Source of the DNA: Gordius sp. MW1
Lineage: Eukaryota; Nematomorpha; Gordioida; Gordea; Gordiidae
Length of the DNA stretch: 64,000 nt
NCBI GenBank assembly: GCA_964036665.1
Contig: OZ038530.1
Span: forward strand, 930,001 to 994,000
Direction: 5' to 3'
Below, one piece after another: positions 1 to 10,400 of this stretch (the first letter of the stretch is position 1; each line of letters opens with the position of its first letter). Both the position numbers and the translations under genes were made by a program. The notes under the pieces were generated by a model, which worked only from the letters and a program-made list of their open reading frames with translations, ran no database searches and had not been told where the DNA came from.

Positions 1-138
1 AAGGACAACGGGCGGACAACGGACGGACAACGGAAGGACATCAGACGGACAACGAACGGACAACGGAAGGACAACAAAAGGACATCAGACGGACAACGAA
101 CGGACAACGAACGGACGGACAACAAAAGGACATCAGAC
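1..138 (+). repeat. 11-bp minisatellite array, left window edge
   Basis: Head-to-tail units of GGACAACGGAC and variants, cut by the window start. A short 4-bp unit (GGAC, 113-116) lies about two units before the transposon end. The last unit, GGACATCAGAC (128-138), abuts the transposon's terminal repeat at 139. The same irregular run precedes the later full copies of the transposon, so this flank was copied together with the element. Confidence 0.97.
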
Positions 139-332
139 CAGGGTTTCTTTCAGAAAAAATGCTCCGGGGGGGTATTTTCAACTTCCGGGGGGGTAAAAAT
201 TTTTTTAATTGCTAAACCATTTTGTATAATATTTACTAATTTTTATTGGTGATATAAGTGATATATAAATTGATACATACACGCATAATCATTAAATAAA
301 TACATGTAATATTTTAACGGGCAAGTGTTCTT

Positions 333-504
333 TTAAGAAAGTAACCGAATACTTCTTTGTTTTTTAAAGGCGTTCTCCTTCATCGCCATATCTAGATATT
401 CTTCAGTAGGAAGGTCAGCCCCTTCTATAGATATTCTCATACAGTGGTCTAAAGATATCTCCCCTAGCCTGTTTCTTAATGCAACCATAATTCGGTTCAT
501 TGCA
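333..504 (-). pseudogene. hAT transposase remnant: C-terminal dimerisation exon (A1)
   Basis: On the minus strand the 55 codons from ATG at 500-498 to TAA at 335-333 encode a segment typical of the hAT C-terminal dimerisation region (family PF05699 by motif recognition). Visible landmarks are SAMNRI, LRNRLGEISLD, RISIEGADLP and a basic end, KKQRSIRLLS. The exon probably starts at 504: just upstream, minus-strand TTTTATCCCTTACTTTAG is a good polypyrimidine tract plus AG acceptor, and it would split a serine codon just before AMNRI. In life this domain pairs transposase monomers. No catalytic exon lies between this exon and the N-terminal pieces, because only about 190 bp separate them. One codon differs between copies (AAC here, TAC in A2, A4 and A7, at 374-372). 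The domain call is from memory of the family. Confidence 0.82.
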
Positions 505-696
505 CTAAAGTAAGGGATAAAACAAGAGTTTTTCTTAATTCAGTCCCATCTTTACCTATTACAAACAAACATATTCATGCCTTATTTATTATTTTATATA
601 AACACAAATACCCATAGTATTCCCCAAACATATCTTCTCGCCTATTTCTAATTCAAAATCAAATAGATAAAAAAGATATTTTATCTATATCAGAAT

Positions 697-825
697 TTAA
701 ATGCATGACAGATAATTATCATTAGTTATAAACATTATTTTGTGTGTATAAATGTAAATACCATCTTTTTTATTTTGACAATCTATGGAATAAACCAGTT
801 TCTCCACAGAATTATCCTCACCTTT
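697..825 (-). pseudogene. duplicated internal segment of the transposase remnant (A1)
   Basis: A 42-codon minus-strand reading (825 down to a TAA at 699-697) is a clear protein-level repeat of residues 38-70 of the neighbouring 78-codon frame. Both contain GED, SVEK, LV-SI-C and KDGIYIY in the same order. At the DNA level the unit is about 180 bp (666-845 versus 846-about 1030) and has diverged appreciably. It is therefore an old tandem duplication within the element. The conserved GATG|GTATTTA after KD could be a splice donor in both copies. I recognise no domain in it. Confidence 0.7.
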
Positions 826-891
826 TCATAATACATAATTGATTAGACAAAAAAGATCTTTTTTATATGCTTGCAAGCAAATTATAATTAG

Positions 892-1128
892 TTAATATAC
901 ATTTAAAATGACCAATATTTTGTTAGTAATATAAATATAAATACCATCCTTTTCATTATAACATTGAATGGAACAAACCAGAGTTTTTTCTACAGAACAA
1001 TTATTCATATCTTCACCTGTTGCATAATTAAAATTATTCCAAATTAAATCATATTTACCATCCTTTTTATTAGACTTTTCCTTTTTACTAAAGTAGTGTA
1101 AAAGAGTACTTTTATATTTACCAGACAT
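892..1128 (-). pseudogene. hAT transposase remnant: N-terminal 78-codon frame (A1)
   Basis: This open minus-strand frame begins at ATG 1128-1126. It encodes a basic N-terminus with KSTLLHYFSKK at residues 6-16, the kind of start seen in many hAT and ZMYM-related transposases and reminiscent of a PIP-like motif. A lysine-rich stretch (15-25) and an uncharacterised TGED/SVEK/KDGIYIY segment (37-66) follow. The hydrophobic tail after residue 66 is probably intron read-through, because a possible donor (GATG|GTATTTA, about 945) lies there. The frame is collinear with the C-terminal exon at 504-333, which supports one interrupted gene. The same frame in copy A4 carries a stop at codon 5, so it is not under evident constraint. 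Confidence 0.65.
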
Positions 1129-1565
1129 CTATCTGCAATTCAAAAAAAACATAGAATGTATTATTTATAATAATTCTTTTTAAGTTTATAAGTAAGATAG
1201 TGATTTAATAATTCTAAAAGCATTTATTTATGTTTAGTTACCTATTGATATATTAAAGATAATTTGTAACTTTCAAGATTGTAAATTTACGGTTCACAGA
1301 TGTTAAAAAATGATGTCTATGAATGATTTCCACCTGATCTGTAAAAAAATTTAATTTCGCCAATTTTATATTTTTTATTGACAAATTAAAATAATTTATT
1401 GAATTTCAATTTTAGCCTAAGCCTATTATTAATATAATTTATGACTTCATGGTGGAACCTCAGTTAATGTTCATGCTTCCTTCAATCAAAACTCTCCGGG
1501 GGGGTATTTGAAACTCCCCGGGGGGGGATATTACCCCCCCGGGCTCCCCTCTGAAAGAAACCCTG

Positions 1566-2013
1566 CAACGGGCGGACAACGGACGGACAACGGACGGACA
1601 ACGGACATACAACGGGCGGACAACGTGCGGACAACGGAAGGACAACGGGCGGACAACGGACGGACAACGGAAGGACATCAGACGGACAACGGACGGACAA
1701 CGGAAGGACAACAAAAGGACATCAGACGGACAACGGACGGACAACGGACGGACAACGGAAGGACAACGGACGGACAACGGAAGGACAACGGACGGACAAC
1801 GGAAGGACAACGGACGGACAACGGAAGGACAACGGGCGGACAACGGACGGACAACGGACGGACAACGGAAGGACATCAGACGGACAACGGACGGACAACG
1901 GAAGGACAACGGAAGAACAACGGAAGGACAACGAACGGACAACGAACGGACAAAGGACGGACAACGGACGGACAACAGACGGACAACGGGCGGACAACGG
2001 ACGGACAACGGAC
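1566..2013 (+). repeat. 11-bp minisatellite array (448 bp) between A1 and B1
   Basis: This array begins with the 8-bp partial unit CAACGGGC directly after the transposon. Rare diagnostic units follow: ATACAACGGGC and GGACAACGTGC near the left end. AGAACAACGGA-type, GGACAAAGGAC and GGACAACAGAC units lie close to B1. The same 448-bp array, with the same rare units in the same order, recurs at 37804-38251 and 41441-41888. Confidence 0.97.
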
Positions 2014-2605
2014 GTAGCCAGCGGACGGCCAAAAAGTCATATTATCAACAGAATACTCTCACGGATTCAAACTTGTTGCCTCCTGACGGACAACGGACGG
2101 TCCGTCGTCCCTCCGTTGTCCGTCCGTCCTCCCTCCGTCGTCTCTCCGTCGTCCGTCCGTCGTCCCTCCGTCGTCCGTCCGTCGTCCCTCCGTCGTCCCT
2201 CCGTCGTCCCTCCGTGCTATGCAATTTATTAAATTTTTTTTATCAAAAAATATTTTTTTCGACCTCAAATTTTTTTCCATTTTTTTGTTCAACCATATAG
2301 GCCTCATGAAAATTTTTGATATCAGAAGTGAATTCCGTAAAAAAAATTTTTTTGATCAGAAAATATTTTTTCGACCTCAAAATTTTTTCAATTTTTTTGT
2401 AACACCATATAGGCCTCATGAAAATTTTCGATATCAGAGGTGAATTCCGAAAAAAAAAAATTTTTCGACTTGAAAATTTTTTAAATTTTTTTGTTCAACC
2501 ATATAGGCTTCGTGAAAATTTCAGCGGACGGCTAAAAAGTCATATTATCAATGTTATTAACAAGAACAGAATACTCTCCGGGATTCAAACTTGTAGCCTC
2601 CTGAT
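2014..2605. repeat. composite module B1 (592 bp)
   Basis: The parts in order are: alpha-1 box (2019-2086, ending GCCTCCTGA); a single forward unit GGACAACGGAC (2088-2098); a one-base spacer; then ten 11-bp units in inverted orientation (2100-2209, minus-strand type GGACGACGGAG). After that come about 300 bp of AT-rich sequence made of three direct repeats keyed by CCATATAGGC at about 2293, 2405 and 2499, then the alpha-2 box (2522-2604). Alpha-2 matches alpha-1 apart from a 15-bp insertion and a few substitutions. The forward array restarts cleanly after each alpha box. Long A and T runs could form hairpins. No gene is visible; short open frames here are chance. Confidence 0.9.
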
Positions 2606-3775
2606 GGACAACGGACGGACAACGGAAGGACATCAGACGGACAACGGACGGACAACGGACGGACAACGGAAGGACATCAGACGGACAACGGACGGACAAC
2701 GGAAGGACATCAGATGGACAAGGGACGGACAACGGATGGACAACGGAAGGACATCAGACGGACAACGGACGGACAACGGAAGGACAACAAAAGGACATCA
2801 GACGGACAACGGACGGACAACAAAAGGACATCAGACGGACAACGGACGGACAACGGAAGGACAACGGACGGACAACGGAAGGACAACGGAAGGACAACGG
2901 GCGGACAACGAACGGACAACGAACGGACAACGGACGGACAACGGAAGGACAACGGACGGACAACGGAAGGACAACGGAAGGACAACGGGCGGACAACGGA
3001 CGGACGACGGAAGGACAACGGGCGGACATCAGACGGACAACGGACGGACAACGGAAGGACAACAAAAGGACATCAGACGGACAACGAACGGACAACGAAC
3101 GGACAACGAACGGACAACGAACGGACAACGAACGGACAACGGACAGACAACAAAAGGACATCAGACGGACAACGGACGGACAACGAACGGACAACGGACG
3201 GACAACGGACGGACAACGGACGGACAACAAAATGACATCAGACGGACAACGGAAGGACAACGGAAGGACAACGGAAGGACAACGGAAGGACAACGGAAGG
3301 ACAACGGACGGACAACGGACGGACAACGGACGGACAACGGAAGGACAACGGAAGGACAACGGGCGGACAACGAACGGACAACAAACGGACAACGGACAGA
3401 CAACAAAAGGACATCTGACGGACAACGGAAGGACAACGGACGGACAACGGACGGACAACGGAAGGACAACGGACGGACATCAGACGGACAACGGAAGGAC
3501 AACGGACGGACAACGGACGGACAACGGAAGGACAACGGAAGGACAACGAACGGACAACGAACGGACAACGGACAGACAACAAAAGGACATCTGACGGACA
3601 ACGGAAGGACAACGGACGGACAACGGAAGGACAACGGAAGGACAACGGGCGGACAACGGACGGACAACGGAAGGACATCAGACGGACAACGAACGGACAA
3701 CGGAAGGACAACAAAAGGACATCAGACGGACAACGAACGGACAACGAACGGACGGACAACAAAAGGACATCAGAC
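2606..3775 (+). repeat. 11-bp minisatellite array (1,170 bp) between B1 and A2
   Basis: This array starts with the conserved right flank of B, including a GGACATCAGAT unit and GGACAAGGGAC. It ends with the short GGAC unit, GGACAACAAAA and GGACATCAGAC abutting the next transposon. It also holds the less common GGACATCTGAC and GGACAACGGACAGACAACAAAA-like junctions. Near-identical arrays lie at 38844-40013 and 42481-43650. Confidence 0.97.
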
Positions 3776-5202
3776 CAGGGTTTCTTTCAGAAAAAATGCT
3801 CCGGGGGGGTATTTTCAACTTCCGGGGGGGTAAAAATTTTTTTAATTGCTAAACCATTTTGTATAATATTTACTAATTTTTATTGGTGATATAAGTGATA
3901 TATAAATTGATACATACACGCATAATCATTAAATAAATACATGTAATATTTTAACGGGCAAGTGTTCTTTTAAGAAAGTAACCGAATACTTCTTTGTTTT
4001 TTAAAGGCGTACTCCTTCATCGCCATATCTAGATATTCTTCAGTAGGAAGGTCAGCCCCTTCTATAGATATTCTCATACAGTGGTCTAAAGATATCTCCC
4101 CTAGCCTGTTTCTTAATGCAACCATAATTCGGTTCATTGCACTAAAGTAAGGGATAAAACAAGAGTTTTTCTTAATTCAGTCCCATCTTTACCTATTACA
4201 AACAAACATATTCATGCCTTATTTATTATTTTATATAAACACAAATACCCATAGTATTCCCCAAACATATCTTCTCGCCTATTTCTAATTCAAAATCAAA
4301 TAGATAAAAAAGATATTTTATCTATATCAGAATTTAAATGCATGACAGATAATTATCATTAGTTATAAACATTATTTTGTGTGTATAAATGTAAATACCA
4401 TCTTTTTTATTTTGACAATCTATGGAATAAACCAGTTTCTCCACAGAATTATCCTCACCTTTTCATAATACATAATTGATTAGACAAAAAAGATCTTTTT
4501 TATATGCTTGCAAGCAAATTATAATTAGTTAATATACATTTAAAATGACCAATATTTTGTTAGTAATATAAATATAAATACCATCCTTTTCATTATAACA
4601 TTGAATGGAACAAACCAGAGTTTTTTCTACAGAACAATTATTCATATCTTCACCTGTTGCATAATTAAAATTATTCCAAATTAAATCATATTTACCATCC
4701 TTTTTATTAGACTTTTCCTTTTTACTAAAGTAGTGTAAAAGAGTACTTTTATATTTACCAGACATCTATCTGCAATTCAAAAAAAACATAGAATGTATTA
4801 TTTATAATAATTCTTTTTAAGTTTATAAGTAAGATAGTGATTTAATAATTCTAAAAGCATTTATTTATGTTTAGTTACCTATTGATATATTAAAGATAAT
4901 TTGTAACTTTCAAGATTGTAAATTTACGGTTCACAGATGTTAAAAAATGATGTCTATGAATGATTTCCACCTGATCTGTAAAAAAATTTAATTTCGCCAA
5001 TTTTATATTTTTTATTGACAAATTAAAATAATTTATTGAATTTCAATTTTAGCCTAAGCCTATTATTAATATAATTTATGACTTCATGGTGGAACCTCAG
5101 TTAATGTTCATGCTTCCTTCAATCAAAACTCTCCGGGGGGGTATTTGAAACTCCCCGGGGGGGGATATTACCCCCCCGGGCTCCCCTCTGAAAGAAACCC
5201 TG
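3776..5202 (-). mobile_element. hAT-like non-autonomous transposon, copy A2 (1,427 bp)
   Basis: The inverted termini are at 3776-3790 and 5188-5202. The left flank ends CATCAGAC and the right flank begins CAACGGGC (5203-5210), exactly as in A1. Interior and length match A1, with a substitution at the C-terminal exon (TAC codon instead of AAC). It was evidently copied with its flanks rather than inserted afresh. Confidence 0.88.
3970..4765 (-). pseudogene. transposase remnant in A2
   Basis: Three collinear minus-strand pieces are present: the N-terminal 78-codon frame (4765-4529), the duplicated GED/SVEK/KDGIYIY segment (4462-4334) and the C-terminal dimerisation exon (about 4141-3970). No catalytic exon is present between them. 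The pieces are as in A1 except for tyrosine in place of asparagine in the ENAFKK region of the last exon. Confidence 0.75.
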
Positions 5203-7014
5203 CAACGGGCGGACAACGGACGGACAACGGACGGACAACGGACATACAACGGGCGGACAACGTGCGGACAACGGAAGGACAACGGACGGACAACGGACGG
5301 ACAACGGAAGGACATCAGACGGACAACGGACGGACAACGGAAGGACAACAAAAGGACATCAGACGGACAACGAACGGACAACGAACGGAAAACGAACGGA
5401 CAACGAACGGACAACGAACGGACAACGGACAGACAACAAAAGGACATCAGACGGACAACGGACGTACAACGAACGGACAACGGCCGGACAACGGACGGAC
5501 AACGGACGGACAACGAACGGACAACGAACGGACAACGGAAGGACAACGGAAGGACAACGGACGGACAACGGGCGGACTACGGAAGGACAACGGGCGGACA
5601 ACAAAAGGACATCAGACGGACAACGGATGGACAACGAACGGACAACGGACGGACAACGGACGGACAACGGGCGGACAACAAAAGGACATCAGACGGACAA
5701 CGGACGGACAACGGGCGGACAAAGGACGGACAACGGACGGACAACGGACATACAACGGGCGGACAACGTGCGGACAACGGAAGGACAACGGGCGGACAAC
5801 GGACGGACAACGGAAGGACATCAGACGGACAACGGACGGACAACGGAAGGACAACAAAAGGACATCAGACGGACAACGAACGGACAACGAAAGGACAACG
5901 AACGGACAACGAACGGACAACGAACGGACAACGAACGGACAACGGACGGACAACAAAAGGACATCAGACGGACAAGGGACGGACAACGAACGGACAACGG
6001 ACGGACAACGGACGGACAACGGGCGGACAACGAACGGACAACGAACGGACAACGGACGGACAACGGACGGACAACGGAAGGACAACGGACGGACAACGGA
6101 AGGACAACGGGCGGACAACGGGCGGACAACGGACGGACAACGAACGGACAACGAACGGACAACGAACGGACAACGGACAGACAACAAAAGGACATCTGAC
6201 GGACAACGGAAGGACAACGGACGGACAACGGACGGACAACGGACGGACAACGGACGGACAACGGAAGGACAACGGGCGGACAACGGACGGACAACGGACG
6301 GACAACGGAAGGACATCAGACGGACAACGGACGGACAACGGAAGGACAACGGGCGGACAACGGGCGCACAACGGGCGGACAACGGAAGGACATCAGACGG
6401 ACAAGGGACGGACAACGGATGGACAACGGAAGGACATCAGACGGACAACGGACGGACAACGGAAGGACAACAAAAGGACATCAGACGGACAACGGACGGA
6501 CAACAAAAGGACATCAGACGGACAACGGACGGACAACGGAAGGACAACGGACGGACAACGGAAGGACAACGGAAGGACAACGGGCGGACAACGAACGGAC
6601 AACGAACGGACAACGGACGGACAACGGACGGACAACGGAAGGACAACGGACGGACAACGGAAGGACAACGGGCGGACAACGGGCGGACAACGGACGGACA
6701 ACGAACGGACAACGAACGGACAACGAACGGACAACAGACAGACAACAAAAGGACATCTGACGGACAACGGAAGGACAACGGACGGACAACGGACGGACAA
6801 CGGACGGACAACGGACGGACAACGGAAGGACAACGGGCGTACAACGGACGGACAACGGACGGACAACGGAAGGACATCAGACGGACAACGGACGGACAAC
6901 GGAAGGACAACGGAAGGACAACGGAAGGACAACGAACGGACAACGAACGGACAACGGACGGACAACGGACGGACAACAGACGGACAACGGGCGGACAACG
7001 GACGGACAACGGAC
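5203..7014 (+). repeat. 11-bp minisatellite array (1,812 bp) between A2 and B2
   Basis: This array begins CAACGGGC after the transposon. The diagnostic pair ATACAACGGGC then GGACAACGTGC occurs at the left end and again near 5750. The transposon-flank sequence has therefore been duplicated inside the array without the transposon. The array is repeated at 45078-46889. Isolated substitutions give units such as GGAAAACGAAC and GGACAACGGCC. Confidence 0.97.
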
Positions 7015-7471
7015 GTAGCCAGCGGACGGCCAAAAAGTCATATAATCAACAGAATACTCTCACGGATTCAAACTTGTTGCCTCCTGACGGACAACGGACG
7101 GTCCGTCGTCCCTCCGTTGTCCGTCCGTCCTCCCTCCGTCGTCTCTCCGTCGTCCGTCCGTCGTCCCTCTGTCGTCCCTCCGTCGTCCCTCCGTGCTATG
7201 CAATTTATTAAATTTTTTTATCAAAAAATATTTTTTTCGACCTCAAAATTTTTTCAATTTTTTTGTAACACCATATAGGCCTCATGAAAATTTTCGATAT
7301 CAGAGGTGAATTCCGACAAAAAAAATTTTTTCGACTTGAAAATTTTTTAAATTTTTTTGTTCAACCATATAGGCTTCGTGAAAATTTCAGCGGACGGCTA
7401 AAAAGTCATATTATCAATGTTATTAACAAGAACAGAATACTCTCCGGGATTCAAACTTGTAGCCTCCTGAT
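7015..7471. repeat. composite module B2, short form (457 bp)
   Basis: This has the same order of parts as B1 but only two AT-rich direct repeats instead of three (about 112 bp missing) and eight inverted 11-bp units, one of them carrying CTCTGTCGTCC. Both alpha boxes are present and the forward array resumes after CCTCCTGAT. B9 is its duplicate. Confidence 0.9.
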
Positions 7472-10400
7472 GGACAACGGACGGACAACGGAAGGACATC
7501 AGACGGACAAGGGACGGACAACGGACGGACAACGGAAGGACATCAGACGGACAACGGACGGACAACGGAAGGACATCAGATGGACAAGGGACGGACAACG
7601 GATGGACAACGGAAGGACATCAGACGGACAACGGACGGACAACGGAAGGACAACAAAAGGACATCAGACGGACAACGGACGGACAACAAAAGGACATCAG
7701 ACGGACAACGGACGGACAACGGAAGGACAACGGACGGACAACGGAAGGACAACGGAAGGACAACGGGCGGACAACGAACGGACAACGAACGGACAACGGA
7801 CGGACAACGGAAGGACAACGGACGGACAACGGAAGGACAACGGAAGGACAACGGGCGGACAACGGACGGACAACGGAAGGACAACGGGCGGACATCAGAC
7901 GGACAACGGAAGTACAACGGAAGGACAACGGAAGGACAACGGGCGGACAACGGACGGACAACGGAAGGACATCAGACGGACAACGAACGGACAACGGAAG
8001 GACAACAAAAGGACATCAGACGGACAACGAACGGACAACGAACGGACAACGAACGGACAACGGACGGACAACAAAAGGACATCAGATGGACAAAGAACGG
8101 ACAACGGAAGGACAACGGGCGGACAACGGACGGACAACAAAAGGACATCAGACGGACAACGGAAGGACAACGGACGGACAACGGAAGGAGAACGGACGGA
8201 CAATGGGCGGACAACGGACAGACAACGGACGGACAACGGACGGACAACGGAAGGACAACGGACGGACAACGGACGGACAACGGAAGGACATTAGACGGAC
8301 AAGGGACGGACAACGGACGGACAACGGAAGGACATCAGACGGACAACGGACGGACAACGGAAGGACATCAGACGGACAAGGGACGGACAACGGATGGACA
8401 ACGGAAGGACATCAGACGGACAACGGACGGACAACGGAAGGACAACGGACGGACAACGGACGGACAACGGAAGGACAACGGGCGGACAACGGACGGACAA
8501 CGGAAGGACATCAGACGGACAACGAACGGACAACGGAAGGACAACAAAAGGACATCAGACGGACAAGGGACGGACAACGAACGGACAACGGACGGACAAC
8601 GGACGGACAACAAAAGGACAACGGAAGGACAACGGAAGGACAACGGACGGACAACGGAAGGACAACGGGCGGACAACGGACGGACAACGGAAGGACATCA
8701 GACGGACAACGAACGGACAACGAACGGACAACGGACGGACAACAAAAGGACATCAGACGCACAAGGGACGGACAACGAACGGACAACGGACGGACAACGG
8801 ACGGACAACAAAAGGACATCAGACGGACAACGGACGGACAACGGAAGGACAACGGAAGGACAACGGGCGGACAACGGACGGACAACGGACGGACAACGGA
8901 CGGACAACGGAAGGACAACGGAAGGACAACGGGCCGACAACGGACGGACAACGGACGGACAACGGGCGGACAACGGACGGACAACGGGCGGACAACGGAC
9001 GGACAACGGGCGGACAACGGACGGACAACGGAAGGACATCAGACGGACAACGGACGGACAACGGAAGGACAACAGAAGGACAACAAAAGGACATCAGACG
9101 GACAACGAACGGACAACGAACGGACAACGAACGGACAACGAACGGACAACGAACGGACAACGGACGGACAACGGAAGGACAACGGACGGACAACGGAAGG
9201 ACAACGGACGGACAACGGAAGGACAACGGACGGACAACGGACGGACAACGGAAGGACATCAGACGGACAAGGGACGGACAACGGACGGACAACGGACAGA
9301 CAACAAAATGACATCAGACGGACAACGGACGGACAACGGACGGACAATGGGCGGACAACGGAAGGACAACGGGCGGACAATGGGCGGACAACGGAAGGAC
9401 AACGGGCGGACAACGGACGGACAACGGACGGACAACGGGCGGACAACGGGCGGACAACGGAAGGACAACGGAAGGACAACGGACGGACAACGGACGGACA
9501 ACGGAAGGACAACGGGCGGACAACGGAAGGACATCAGACGGACAACGGACGGACAACGGACGGACAACGGAAGGACAACGGACGGACAACGGACGGACAA
9601 CGGAAGGACAACGGACGGACAACGGAAGGACAACGGAAGGACAACGGGCGGACAACGGACGGACAACGGAAGGACAACGGGCGGACATCAGACGGACAAC
9701 GAACGGACAACGAACGGACAACGAACGGACAACAAAAGGACATCAGACGGACAAGGGACGGACAAAGAACGGACAACGGACGGACAACAAAAGGACATCA
9801 GACGGACAACGGACGGACAACGGAAGGACAACGGAAGGACAACGGGCGGACAACGGACGGACAACGGACGGACAACGGAAGGACAACGGAAGGACAACGG
9901 GCCGACAACGGACGGACAACGGACGGACAACGGGCGGACAACGGACGGACAACGGAAGGACATCAGACGGACAACGGACGGACAACGGAAGGACAACAGA
10001 AGGACAACGGGCGGACAACGGACGGACAACGAACGGACAACGGACCGACAACAAAAGGACATCAGACGGACAACAAAAGGACATCAGACGGACAACGGAC
10101 GGACAACGGAAGGACAACGGACGGACAACGGAAGGACAACGGAAGGACAACGGGCGGACAACGAACGGACAACGGACGGACAACGGAAGGACATCAGAGG
10201 GACAACGGACGGACAACGGAAGGACAACGGACGGACAACGGAAGGACAACGGACGGACAACGGACGGACAACGGAAGGACAACGGACGGACAACGGACGG
10301 ACAACGGAAGGACATCAGACGGACAACGGACGGACAACGGAAGGACAACAAAAGGACATCAGACGGACAACGGACGGACAACAAAAGGACATCAGACGGA

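Larger units (their letters stand above)
139..1565 (-). mobile_element. hAT-like non-autonomous DNA transposon, copy A1 (1,427 bp)
   Basis: The element is bounded by perfect 15-bp terminal inverted repeats, CAGGGTTTCTTTCAG at 139-153 and its reverse complement at 1551-1565. It sits inside the 11-bp array. The left flank ends on CATCAGAC and the right flank begins CAACGGGC (1566-1573). Both are the last eight bases of an array unit, as expected of an 8-bp target duplication that has since diverged. Termini starting CAGGG and 8-bp duplications are typical of hAT transposons. The AT-rich interior carries remnants of a transposase on the minus strand, so the right terminus is the promoter side. 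A G7-containing direct repeat lies just inside each end (162-194 and 1494-1530). The catalytic centre of a transposase is absent, so the element cannot be autonomous. Confidence 0.88.
139..3775 (+). repeat. 3,637-bp higher-order repeat unit, copy at left edge
   Basis: Element A (1,427) + array (448) + module B (592) + array (1,170) sums exactly to 3,637 bp, and A2 starts 3,637 bp after A1. The same unit stands twice in tandem at 36377-40013 and 40014-43650, where the start coordinates of A5, A6 and A7 step by exactly 3,637. Confidence 0.93.

Noticed and set aside
892..1128. A functional small protein from the 78-codon frame
   Set aside because: It is better explained as the first exon of a broken hAT transposase. 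One copy (A4) has a stop at codon 5, and the other copies are recent duplicates, so their intactness is not evidence of selection.
1566..2013. CRISPR array
   Set aside because: The repeats are 11 bp, contiguous and without unique spacers, and no cas gene is present.
2418..2600. Short frames beginning MKIFDIRGEF in the AT-rich repeats as genes
   Set aside because: They arise from the direct repeats, run into minisatellite without a stop, and have no recognisable domain.
2581..2605. tRNA or SINE promoter box (GATTCAAAC resembles a reverse-oriented B box)
   Set aside because: No A box lies at the right distance, the putative T stem does not pair, and the neighbouring sequence is minisatellite.
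2014..2605. Module B as an independently transposing element
   Set aside because: It has no terminal inverted repeats or target duplication, and all 11 copies share the same flanking array units, which indicates duplication with the surroundings.
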